From Chromobotia macracanthus (Eukaryota; Chordata; Actinopteri; Cypriniformes; Botiidae), in contig JAZGTH010000008.1 in assembly GCA_036877525.1 (NCBI GenBank), positions 9,470,501-9,534,500 of the forward strand: a stretch of 64,000 bases of DNA, written 5' to 3'. Shown one piece after another: positions 47,800 to 58,849 of the stretch (the stretch's first letter is position 1; every line of letters starts with the position of its first letter). The notes under the pieces were generated by a model. The model was given only the letters and a program-made list of their open reading frames with translations, did no database searches and was not told the DNA's origin. The position numbers and the translations under genes are program-made.

Positions 47800-49265
47800 T
47801 ACATAGATACACCTTGCAGAAATGAAAAATCTGATTTATGTAAACTTTTGAACTGGGTTATTTTTTGTAAATTTAGTTAATATTTTGTGCTGTAGACAAT
47901 ATGTAAACATCTGGTATGTGAAATAGTTTGTTCAGGGCAGAACTCGATTAAAAACAAACCTTAATTTTAAAAAATTCTTCTTATTTTTCTTATTTCTTCG
48001 TCCAGATTCTGCAGGGTGTATGTAAACTTATGACCACAACTGCACATGCATCTATCATGATCAATACAGTATGTGTATTGTATTGGAGTACTACAGTTTA
48101 TGCTGTTAAAACCAGTGTAAAACAGGAAAACTGGGGTGTTTAATGCTCTATAATTTTTGACCCACATTTGGTTCTACTTCACACTTTTCTTCATAAACGG
48201 TGAGTATAATGCCGTCTGTCCCCGAGATTTAATTCCACATTTATTAGCCAAAGCAGGAAGAGTTATTTAATTAATGTGTCTTTTCTTGTGTCTTCATCTG
48301 ACATCAGCACGGGCTGCCCAGCTGTGTTTTTCTGAAGACAGAAGGACATGTACACAGTCTCCTTTGACCCAGCGGTGAACTGCAGAGGCAGCCAGCGGAG
48401 TGACATGAGCCTGTTGCTTAACTAACAAGAGCATGCAGGATATTCAAAATACATTCTAACATTATTACCGTGACTGGTAAGAATTAATTGCAGCCACAAA
48501 TTACTCAGTTCGTATGTTTAAAAGTTGCAGAATTACTTTAGAGATATAGATTCATTTTTCAAGCATGAATGCAATTTCAGGTCTCCTCCAAGTGAAGATC
48601 TGACCATTCCGGCAAATGGTCAACGCAGAAGCTTTAATCAAAATATCAACTTTCCATTCTTAAAGAAGCTGCAAGCTGTCCAAACAATAATAGTGGGGGA
48701 CAGCAACAAGCAACATGAGGCAACCCTGGGAAAGGGGAATGCGGCACTTGGAATAGGGGTAGAGGGAAACAGTCTTATTTTCCTTTGCCTCAGAAATATG
48801 AACTTGCTTCCCACATCTGTTTGCTTAAACTTGCGGCATTGCCAGGTGCAGTTCTACCAGTCCAGGGCTATCATGATGACCTCATGCAGCTCGCAACATA
48901 TCTCAGAAATCCATCTGCACTGATCAAGATCAGGAGTTGTAGATTAGTTACTTTTCAGCATACAGTGTAACACATCACAACTGTATGTGTCTGTGTTAAT
49001 CAAATTACGTGTCTTAGAGTGTCCAAGACAATCCCTGGTCTGCACAATTAATTTGCTCAATTGGAGACAATGGTGGTACAGCTTGAGCAGCTGTAATTAT
49101 ATTATAGTGTTTCAAAAACTAGGTCTGATCTCAGATACTGTCTCTCTAGGACTGCCCGAGTTGTGAAAACATCAGACACAGACAAGGTGGTAGGTCATTG
49201 CCAAGCATATTCACCCACAGAATGTCATGTATTGTGTTATCTCTTTATGTAGCCTTATGTTGTAG

Positions 49266-49269
<4 letters not shown>
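47800..49269. other. Intergenic region
   Basis: No gene is recognised. A 132-codon open frame at 48525-48923 has no recognisable domain, no splice context and ordinary intergenic composition. I take it as chance. Confidence 0.5.

Positions 49270-49316
<47 letters not shown>
49270..49316. repeat. AT microsatellite
   Basis: Pure (AT)n of about 47 bp, followed by degenerate TGTA/TATA sequence to about 49395. Confidence 0.95.
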
Positions 49317-49320
<4 letters not shown>

Positions 49321-49395
49321 TTGTGTGTGTATATACAGTACATTATATCTATACAGATAGATAGCTAAATATATATTTTTCTCTATATAATGTAT

Positions 49396-52048
49396 GTATG
49401 TTGTATAATGCAAAATGTTGCCACTCCTTGAAGACTCTTGGCATGCAGTTGAGCCAAAGTCTTTTTCCCTGAAGAATCTGCATCTTGTTGCTTGTTCGAA
49501 CTTGTTTTCTGGAAGGAGCTTGACAGATCTGAGTTCACTGAAACAGTACTCAGCTGGTGTTGCCAGTTGAAATGACTAAGCCACGTAGTCAGAGTCATTA
49601 TGCTGTTCACCTCACTTCCAGAGCTCATGTATGCAGTGTCATAAAGGCGACCTCTTCCTGAACTGGTTGACTGAAGGCGGCGTTCATTAGCGTTTACCTG
49701 GAGTTCTGCTTGACAATCAATTAATAATCCTAGTGGCCCACATAAAAAGGAAACTTACTTTTGGAAAAAATGAATAGCATTTCTTCCACTAATGGAAAGA
49801 ACAGCCAAACAGTTTGAAGAGTCACAGAAGTATTATGCAATGTTGGAGTTTGTCATGTGTACTTGTTCTTCTGTAGACATGCATGATGAAACACATTTCA
49901 AGGCAGTCTGAATTTGTGATGCGTTAAGATCTGAATAAGCCTCTCTCCAAGGTTCAGTTCCTCTTAGTGAGCAATTATAAGCATCTTAAGGGATTAAAGA
50001 AGGAGAAATTCTTTTGGATAATGTAATTGACGTCCATAGTTCTGTAACTTGTCTACGTGATGATGTAACACGCAACCATTGTCCTTGTCTTATTGACCTG
50101 CTATACACTATTTAGTCACCAAAGTCTAGTATAACTGGTGTAGATACTGTACTATTTGAAATATGATTAGTTAAAGTGCAGACGTATTGAACAGGTAAGC
50201 CCTAGAGCCAGGTAACTGAATGGGGAAAACATTGCTCAGGTTTCCTGAATGCTCTTAAATATCGGGTGTGGTGGTGCTGGGGGTTGGAGAGGGCGACCAA
50301 AAAGAGGGCAACAAAAATCCCTTGAAGCCCTCTGGGCCTAAAAAGCTTCGGCTTGCTGTACTTATCATGTAGGACTCAAGTTAGTCTGGTGCCTTTGGGG
50401 TTGAAATCAAACACTTGGCCTTGAACTACAGTAAACTTTGGGTTATTTTTATACTTTAATTTCTGCATGAATTTAAGAGGAATAATTAGGCTTTTTGCTT
50501 TAAGGGCCTCTCATTTCAAGGCTTTCTTTAACCATATTTCTTTCCCAGCATGCTTTTATACAAGCGCTTCACGCACCAAACCTGATTTTGCTTGTATTTA
50601 TTTCAGGTCTTCTAGGGCACTTACAGGAGCAGCCTGAAGTGACGTAGATGTGGCTGTGATTATTGAAGTCATTTCTCATGCATTTGTCATTGAATGTCTT
50701 TTGCGGCCGACTCGATTGTCTTAATTTAAGTGATGCGGAGTTCATCTGTCATCAGACGGTTAAAAATACAGACTTGCCACAGTTCGCTGTCACTACAACC
50801 CTAATGTTTTTATTTCTTCTTTCAAGGAGACCATCAGAGGTGATCCACCACATTCCTTGTGCTAACTGTACTCTGGAAGAGGTGATGAAAAAGAAAAGTG
50901 AATTAATAATTCTAATGCTGTTGATGCATTGATGACCACTGACGTGAGGCTGTCATCCTAAACCATTTCTCATGCTTCACTTTGTGATTTGCACGATCCC
51001 TTTAAATTTGAATGGATTTGATTGGCTGTTAATGTTTTCTTGTTCATCAGCTAATTTGGAGTTAGTAAGAAGTTGGCGGTATTCACAGTTTGTACAGTAC
51101 ATGGATATGTATGTTGAGATACATTTAGATAGGAAGAATTTTCTCTAATATAGGAAGAATTCTCTAATCGTATCTAAAATCTCATTGCAAAAAGAAAACA
51201 TCACACGAGTCCACGCGTCTATTCATTTCATAGGCTACAAGTAGCAATCAAAACCAGTAAGATCATACAAACCTGCAGATGAAAGTGATTCGCAAAACCC
51301 TAATAAAAGCAACCAACATCCTCCTGTGTTTAGAACTGGAGGCATGGAAAGAGCAAATGTACACTTATCCCTGTGCTTTAGGCCACGGACATGGCTGCTT
51401 TACCGCCATAATCCTGCTATTATTTCTGTTCCTTTCTCTGAAAATTACAGTTTTCACCGCATTAAGTTGGAACGGCTCCCGTGCTGATGTATTCACAGCC
51501 TTCCCAATCGTTTGGCCTCCAGTGCTCAGGTCCTCTTTGACTGGAGTCATTAACACATTCTTTACACATCGTACCAGCAACTTGTATTTACCTCCACCTG
51601 TGCTTTAAATATCCCTGCAATATTGTTCTTCTATATTCCACAAATTGGGTTGAGTTACATGCTGGCACAGGTCGGGGAAGACATTATACATAAAGTGTAA
51701 TTTTAGACACATGCCACACATGATGAGGAGAGGCCAGCAGAGAGAGAGATCTGTAATTAAGAGCAGTTTGATGGTATTTCCTATGGCAACATGAGAGATC
51801 AACTTCATTGTAAGGTTGCTCGGGACCTCCTGTGTTGTCCGCTTCACTCGGCTACAACTGTCAGCTACAAAACTCACAACCTGTGGAATGCGTCTTAAGT
51901 GATACTCCAAATCCCACCTGCCACCCAGGCTATCCTCCAAATAAACACAGATCAACACTCACGCACACACGCAGAGCGTGTTTTGAAGTATGTGTAATGG
52001 AAGTACGTATTTCAGGATTAGTAATTGAAATTGAATTTTAAATTATCT
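49396..52048. other. Intergenic region
   Basis: No gene or repeat family is recognised. A small local duplication at 51130-51170 repeats ATAGGAAGAATT with TCTCTAAT. Nothing else is supported. Confidence 0.5.
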
Positions 52049-52430
52049 TAAAGCTGCAATCCATAACTTTGTCTCTCTACTGCCATGTGTTTGAAACAGG
52101 AACTTGCAGGGTATTTGAAGTTATTTTCTTAATGTTGATAACAAGTTAAAATTCTAAACAACTGCTATAGGAACAAGTAACAAACTGCACCATCTACAGT
52201 ACCTGCGGACAAGCAATTACCTGCAGACAAGGGATATAGTAGCCAGATTTTGTGTTTTCTGTTTACAGATAGACTTTTTCTGCAAAATTGGACTTCACAT
52301 CCAAAATGTTAAGTCATTATTAAAACAGGGTAAGGTAAACAGATGAGTTGATCACTGATCTGTCATGTACTTGTTCAATAACTAATTTTTGTTCATTTTT
52401 AGCCAAAAAAAGTTACGGATTGCAGCTTTA
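52049..52430 (+). mobile_element. AAAGCTGCAATC TIR element, full copy 2
   Basis: It begins TAAAGCTGCAATCCATAACT and ends AGTTACGGATTGCAGCTTTA. It shares CTCTCTACTGCCAT, GTTTGAAACA, ATAGTAGCCAGAT and TTCAATAACTAATTTTTGTT with the 30959 copy but is about 60 bp longer in the first half. Confidence 0.85.
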
Positions 52431-54789
52431 CTTCTGTTATCATAGAAAACATTTCCTGTTTTGGTTCTACAGAGATACACCGATCATCTTTGTCATGTGC
52501 AGAAGTGACTCAATATAAGGAACCGTGGTGCTCCAGAATGCATACAGCTGGAGGAAAAAATAGGATTTACCTGGATTTCAGCACAAATGTGTATACAGTT
52601 TGATAGTTCACATGCTTTTTGCTGCAGCTGTAAGTTAACTGAGTCTTATTGTGTGAGGAGCAATCCTTATCCTACGCACACACTTGCATACTCCTCAAAG
52701 TCAACAGTAAGACAGCTAATCCGTCCTTTACATTTCGTGAGTAGCTTGTGTCCCTCGGGCTCTGATAAGACAGAATTTGAGTAGATGTCTTTTATTTTTT
52801 TAAACCACTGTATAAATGTAGGGCTGTTCACCGGCTGACAGTGGGATCGTTTCATTTCTCTCCTCCACACAGTTTGTCCCTTCTTCCTCGCTCAGTTTTG
52901 TGGTCTGCGCTAATTCAAAGAGAAAATCAAAGAATGTAATTGCGTAGTGTCAGATCTGTGATAACCACATCAGTAGGATTAGAGTCAATTTGGGATTAGT
53001 TAGACGGTCAAGCAATATAGACTAGTAAGACATCCATAAGACATTAATTATAGCTGATCCGGTAGTAAATAGAAATTAACTTCTCAGAATTCTGAGAATT
53101 GTTGTACGTTATGTTAACCTTTCAGAAACCAAAAACCTAGAATCTCTGAACTAGAACATTAATATTTACATTTATTCATTTAGCAGATGCTTTAGTACAA
53201 AGCGACTTAGAAAAGACGAGAGCATTAAACATATTGCCTTAAGAACCAACAAGCCGAGTCTACAAAGCTACATTTATAAGTGGATATTGCATTCTGCTGC
53301 TAGAGACAAGATGAGCAGAAGGTTTTTAATAAAAAAATAAATGTAGGAAAGAATATCAGAGCATTAGGAATTAGTCAGGTGTCTGCGAAACAGGTGTGTC
53401 ATGAGTTGTTTTTCCATGCGTCTGTTTTTCTGATGCAAATGTTTCCATGCAGTATTTGCATCCGCCAGTCAATATCATTAATGAAAAATTGTTAAATAAA
53501 GCCACTGGCATTCAAACAGAATGCAAACATTTAAAGTGCCCCTCCCCTCAGAGTAAAATTAGCATTGTTTGTCTAATAAAAGACTGAAATCTGAAATGGG
53601 ATTCTACCGTGTAAATGACTTTCTTTACCTTCAGGTTTTTCTCTTCACAAGTACATGCTTGTGTCACAGCCTCATGTTTAAGAAAGCTACTACCCTGTGC
53701 ATGACTTAAAAGAAGGGTAAGTGATCTTTTCCAGAAAGTTTTTCATATGCTTACTGAAAGTGTCAATATAAGTACAGATAAGTACAGCAGTGTCAATATA
53801 TTTTACATTTATATACCTTCTGTGGAAAGCACAGGGCTATAAAAGGTTGATCCAATCATTGCATTTGGTCCGAATGCGATGATAGGATGTCAAATTATGT
53901 ATTTGCATACCTCTGCACACTATATAGTAGGGGGTGTGGCTTTGGAGATTGCTCTAAATGGAGTGTGGGATCTAGTGTTTTTAAAGATAGTTGGCTATTG
54001 CTAACATCTCGCAAATTGTCTACCCTACCTTAAAGCGTGTTAACATCATAGAGGTTGTAATGGCAGCTTTTAGACATGTTTCATCTTGGGAAGGTTGTTT
54101 AGGCCCAGTATAGGAATGACACCCACTACTGACTTGGAATGACTAACCTACACTCATCTCTCCCAAAGACAATCAGTAACCTCAATGAAGTCATCACCAA
54201 AGTTTCCCAGTTTACTGAACCTATAAAGGTTTAAATCAGATTAGACGGCGTAACATTTACCAAGACATTTAAGGGTGACGTAGTTTCAGTGAAATCAGTG
54301 CAGGAAATCTCCTGAGGACACTGCCAGTCTTCTGCAGCAGCTTCAGATAGACCGGCTGCTGGTTATAAATCAAAGGGATTCCAGGTGTGCACAGGTGCGC
54401 CCAGAGTAACCCATAAAGCTCACGTTAACTGGGGAAGGCTTGGTTCACAAACATCAGATTTGCAGACAGCCGTTGATGTTAAATGATGAATGGTTTGGCA
54501 ACGAAATGAAGCAGTTATGAAAAACATTGCAGGAATCTTAATTAGCATTTCAATGATAGACTTGTGGCATTTGCAGTTGCCGTAAGACGACACAAAATTA
54601 AACACCAGAACACCAGGCGGGTTTAGGGTGAGGAACACAGGCAATGTTCTGCCTGATGTCAGGTGATCGTGCTGAACACCTGGATGCAGGTTTTAGTAAA
54701 CTTGCACTTTTACTGCAATGGGCCAAACCGTGACTGCACAGGTGGCTCACGCTCAACCGCAGCACATTACAAACAAGGAACCGCTATTA
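52431..54789. other. Intergenic region
   Basis: No gene is recognised. A reversed SINE tail lies at 53160-53215. The rest is unremarkable. Confidence 0.5.
53160..53215 (-). mobile_element. SINE tail fragment (reverse)
   Basis: TACATTTATTCATTTAGCAG and ATGCTTTAGTACAAAGCGAC are the reversed SINE tail. No tRNA-like head is found next to it. Confidence 0.72.
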
Positions 54790-55090
54790 ACAGCTAACAA
54801 TTTTGGTTGTAAGAATGTTTCTCTAACATTTCCATTAAGTAATAAAAACATTTAAAAAATGTTTTGAAAGTTCTAGAAATGTTCAAAATGTCTTTTTTTT
54901 AACTTTGTATTAACATTATTGTTTGGTTTTAAAAATGTTCAAACTTTTTAAATTCTGTAAATTTCCACTAACAACTTTGAATGTTTTTGATATAGTTGAT
55001 TTAGATATAATTAAAAAAAAAAACGTTCTACTGATGTTACTGCAAAAACAATAACTTTGAGAACTTTTAGAACGTTCCCTGTTAGCTGGG
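54790..55090 (-). mobile_element. CCCAGCTAACA TIR element, copy 13 (reverse)
   Basis: The left end is slightly decayed (AACAGCTAACAATTTTGGTT). The body has TTATTGTTTGGTTTTAAAAA and TTCCACTAACAACTTTGAAT. The right end GAACGTTCCCTGTTAGCTGG plus G is intact. Confidence 0.83.
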
Positions 55091-57207
55091 TTGATTCTGT
55101 GCGCATCTGAAATTAAGCAGGCGTGATAAAATAATGGGGGGGACACATTGGCACAATGACAAGAGAACTCAACTCTGAGATGAATGTTTAACAGAGACTT
55201 TCTTTTAACTAAATGGCTTCATTGTAAAAGGAAAGCAAAGACATAACAAACGGAGGCAGCTAGATGCGAAATTTGTCTCCCCTTAATTGTTCCTCTAACA
55301 CTTCTTGTCTCCTCCATCTACAAGTGTTAAGCTCTTCACCGTCACGCCATTCAGACTGGAAAAGAAGCAGGAGTCTGAGCCAAAGAGAGTAACATCCAAA
55401 AGCTTTTTCAAAACCACACAATATTGTGATTCAGCTCATGGTGACTGGGTGTCGATGTTACTTAAACCAAGGGCTGTTTGGCCAGCTGCCTTTTCACACT
55501 GTTGCCTATTGATGAGTTTTCATCCGATTCTCAATGGAACGTTTTGTGACGATTATTCAAGGGGGTGAAGCTAAGATCTTTTCTAACTTTTGGGTTGAAA
55601 TTCTTCTTGACATCATCCTTCACAATGGTGAAGCTTCTCTGTTGCCGTCCCTTTTGCCTTTGGGTGGGGGGACAAAATAAATAGCATCCAAAAGTTAGCT
55701 GGATTTTGCATAGTTAACATTTCGCTAATGGGCAGTCTTGCTTCTCAGGGAGACTGGACAGCATTTTTGGGGGCCACAGTGGCGTTGTTGTGGTGACGGC
55801 GCTGGGAAGTGAATGAAGCAGATGTCAGAGTAATCCATCACCCCTCCTCTCCCCCTCTATCTGCCCTCCTTACCTCTGCCCATCAATTAAAGCCTTAAAC
55901 CAGCCCTACCATTAACATGCAAGCACTTTCCTAAGCTTACTTCTTGCCCTGCGGTCATCCATGCAGTTAAAACTGTCAGAACCGCTAGTCAAGCATAACT
56001 TAGCAATGTGTGTTTTGTGGCTGATAACCACCTTACTAATTTAAGAGACTGTCAAGCTAGTGATGACTCTGTTTTCTGGTAGGCTGTGTGGTTGTATAAT
56101 GGTGTATATTTTGGGATGACTCAAAATGGCAGCTCATTTAGTGGCATTAAGGATAAAACCTGATTTGACTAACTAGTTTTTATCCTATAAAATGGTTTAA
56201 CAGAAAATATGAAATTCATAATAAAAGGTGCAAGCCAAGGAAATATTTATTAACACTGTTCACAACATAATGCACAACATTGTTTTAATCATTTATGATG
56301 ACACAATCACTTAGTGTACGATCAATTTGGCAAAACATCTATTAAAATCACCAACTGCTGGAAAATATTAATTACATCAAGGCCGTCATGTTTTTAGACT
56401 CTTGACAGAGTCATGCTTAAGTTCATTTAATCTTTGGTTAAAAAAAAGTCATGCATTTTGCTCAGTACCAAAGAGTTTTGTCCCAGGATTAGTTCACTAT
56501 AGTTTCCCTTATGGATCCCACATCCAGGACCGTTGTCATGACAATGCTACGTTTAAATATTTACTGTGATGGAAACTGATTGGCTTTCATCATTACAGCA
56601 TCATATCCTTGTCCAACCACATCGTTATGAGTGTTACTTCATTATGATGTAGTTTAAATAAACGCAAATGATCAAGCTGGTACCATGACATCATCACGCT
56701 CGCACTGTTTTTAGCTTATCTCCCTAATTTCTGTCCATCTGAAGGACATTGGGTAGTGGGATTTTCCTTTACACAAAATAAATAAAATACTCATATAAAA
56801 ATAATCTCTTACAAAATATACGTTGACACAGGGACAAATTTGTCTGGACAACCACATTTGCTCACAATGCGCAAAATACTAGTATTAACTACTGTTGCAA
56901 AACAGAACAGAACTAGCAGCAAAAGTGTTATATTACCTATACTGTATAGCATTAACAGAATCAGTTATCTGATCTCAACATTCGATATCGGTAGCAGGTG
57001 GAGGCATCTCCTGTATGTTGGCTATTCCATTCCAGAGTGAATTTGTCACTGATTCTGTTTCTCTGCCCACAAAGCAAATATTAGCCAAAAGAGAGGGGAG
57101 CCTGTGGCTTCATTAGCATAAAGCTTTGTGTCAAATGAGGTCGTAAAGTTTAAACACAAGGGGTTAATCAGATTGTTCTAAGGACCTCTGACTTTATGTC
57201 CTATTCT
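55091..57207. other. Intergenic region with a candidate conserved block
   Basis: No gene is recognised. About 55735-55925 is GC-balanced and contains GGGGCCACAGTGGCG, GTCAGAGTAATCCATC (an OTX-type TAATCC word) and CCATCAATTAAAGCC. The rest is ordinary AT-rich sequence. Confidence 0.4.
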
Positions 57208-57482
57208 GCTAAAAATTTTAAGTTGTAAGATATTTTTATAACTTTTACATTAAGGTTACTAAAACATTAGTTATTTTGAAAGTTCTAGGAATGGTTTTTA
57301 GATGTTGTAATAACATTATCGCTTGGTTATAAGAACATTATGCAAACTTGGTTTTAAATTCTGTAACATTTTTTAAACGTTCCACTAAGAATAATGTTTT
57401 TACATGATGTATAACGTTAAAAAAGTTCTGCTAACATTTCTAGAAGAGTGTTTTTGATAACTTTGAGAGAACATTAGCCATC
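57208..57482 (-). mobile_element. CCCAGCTAACA TIR element, copy 14 (reverse, ends decayed)
   Basis: The family blocks appear in reverse (TTTTAGATGTTGTAATAACA, TATCGCTTGGTTATAAGAAC, GTTCCACTAAGAATAATG, AACTTTGAGAGAACATTAGCC). Neither CCCAGCTAACA end is preserved. It lies about 340 bp past the predicted wnt7a cleavage site. Confidence 0.72.
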
Positions 57483-57799
57483 CTTTGTTTTAGTTCAGTT
57501 ATTCTGTTTGTGTCTGTTCAATAACAGTCTTGTGGACCAAACAAGAGACAGTTCATTCACTTTGGAAGAAATTGGCCTTCATATACGATGCACAATTCCA
57601 GTGTGTATTTGTACAATGAATATATGTGCAAGTGTTGACACTGACACAGAGGGTTAAAATGGCAGCACAAAGACTTACAATAATACATTAAAGACAGTAG
57701 TCTCTGCTTTTAGAGACTAGTAATTACCTTGAGTGCAGCGCACTGCTGTTTTTGTATTGTGCATTGTCGTAGGTTCATCTCTACAGCACATGAATGTAC

Positions 57800-58369
57800 A
57801 GTGTAAAAGCTAGTCAGTTTATTTCTATGCAAAACACAATATCAAAACATGAGAAACACTAAATCTAAGCTAGTAAACACAATGAGAAAAAAATCAGTAG
57901 TTTTCTTATTAAATAAATTAAAATTAGCTGTTTTTCTAAATATAAAGTTAAATATAGTCATTGTTGTGTCCATGCAATTTTTTTGTCTTGCCGTGTCTTC
58001 TCACCAAAAGTTCCTTGAGGAAACTTTTCACACTACCTGTGAAGCAGAACACCCTACAATCACAACCCACATCTTTCTCATGGTCCACAGATCAAGACTT
58101 TGCAGGCTACTTCGCTCTGTTGCTCAGGACTGGAATGAAAGTGTCTACTGGTACCAACACCAAAGCCCCTCTGCAGAGCTCTGGAGCAAAGCTGCATACA
58201 TCGCATGCAATTTCTCCCCCTAGACTCATGGTAATAGAGACACCACCAGACCCGAGTTTTCTGTGCAAATGGCTCTTTTCTCTAAATACCTTGAATCCAT
58301 AACATTGGTCACCATCAACATTGCGACTCTCCAAAACGGCTGTGCATATCTACCTCTGCAATAAATAGC
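57800..58369 (-). other. wnt7a: wnt7a 3'UTR (predicted extent)
   Basis: The region runs from the stop at 58370 to the candidate poly(A) signal. It has no recognised repeat. The open frames on the opposite strand here have no recognisable domains. The true end could lie further downstream. Confidence 0.45.
57818..57823 (-). terminator. Candidate wnt7a poly(A) signal AATAAA
   Basis: On the gene strand this reads GAAATAAACTG, the first canonical AATAAA I find after the stop codon, about 550 nt downstream. No strong GT-rich element is obvious, so use is uncertain. Confidence 0.4.
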
Positions 58370-58849
58370 TCATTTGCACGTGTACACTTCTGTCCTCTCG
58401 CTGCAGGTGTTGCACTTGACATAGCAACACCAGAGAAACTTGCAGTTGCACTGCCACACGCGTGAGTACTGGTGCGTGTTATATCCCCGGCCGCAGCACA
58501 TTAGGTCGCAGCCATTGGCCTGTTGCGAAGTCTTGTTGCAGATTCTGCCCTGGGTTCCCATGCTGCCCGTCACGGGATCTGCCTCACAGTAGTTGGGCGA
58601 CTTGTCAATGTAAACCAAATCAGTGTCCATGGGTTTCCGGTACGAGTAAGGTTTTTTAATCTTGAGGAAAGCAGGTCTCTTGTTTCGACTGGCTCGGACC
58701 GGTTCAACGTGCACGGCATGGTTGTACTTTTCCTTGAGGATGTAACCCAGTTGCCGGAACTTTGGGAGAGTGGTCCAGCAGGTCTTGGTGGTGCAGGACC
58801 CAGATACACCGTGACATTTACACTCTAAACGCATGTTCTTTTCCAAGAT
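58370..58849 (-). CDS. wnt7a: wnt7a last exon: acylation site, linker and Cys-rich C-terminal domain
   Basis: The acceptor is CCCACTTTAG. The exon starts in phase 0 as ILEKNMRLECKCHGVSGSC, with the serine that PORCN acylates in known Wnts. RECK-binding linker residues follow, then the C-terminal finger domain with CCGRGYNTH and CNTCSERTE. The stop TGA is at 58372-58370. All expected cysteines are present. One oddity is CNCKFLWCC where nearly all Wnts have F-H-W-C-C (codon CTC at 58435-58433). Confidence 0.96.
   Translation of the reverse strand: MLEKNMRLECKCHGVSGSCTTKTCWTTLPKFRQLGYILKEKYNHAVHVEPVRASRNKRPAFLKIKKPYSYRKPMDTDLVYIDKSPNYCEADPVTGSMGTQGRICNKTSQQANGCDLMCCGRGYNTHQYSRVWQCNCKFLWCCYVKCNTCSERTEVYTCK

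Noticed and set aside
48525..48923. A 132-codon open frame
   Set aside because: No domain, no neighbouring exon signals and ordinary composition; length alone is not enough in a vertebrate intergenic region.
57849..58302. Two overlapping open frames of over 110 codons antisense to the wnt7a 3'UTR
   Set aside because: They lie in the untranslated tail of wnt7a and have no recognisable domain.
58462..58828. Open frames on the + strand across the last wnt7a exon
   Set aside because: They are antisense shadows of the Wnt7a coding exon, which is supported by motifs and splice sites.
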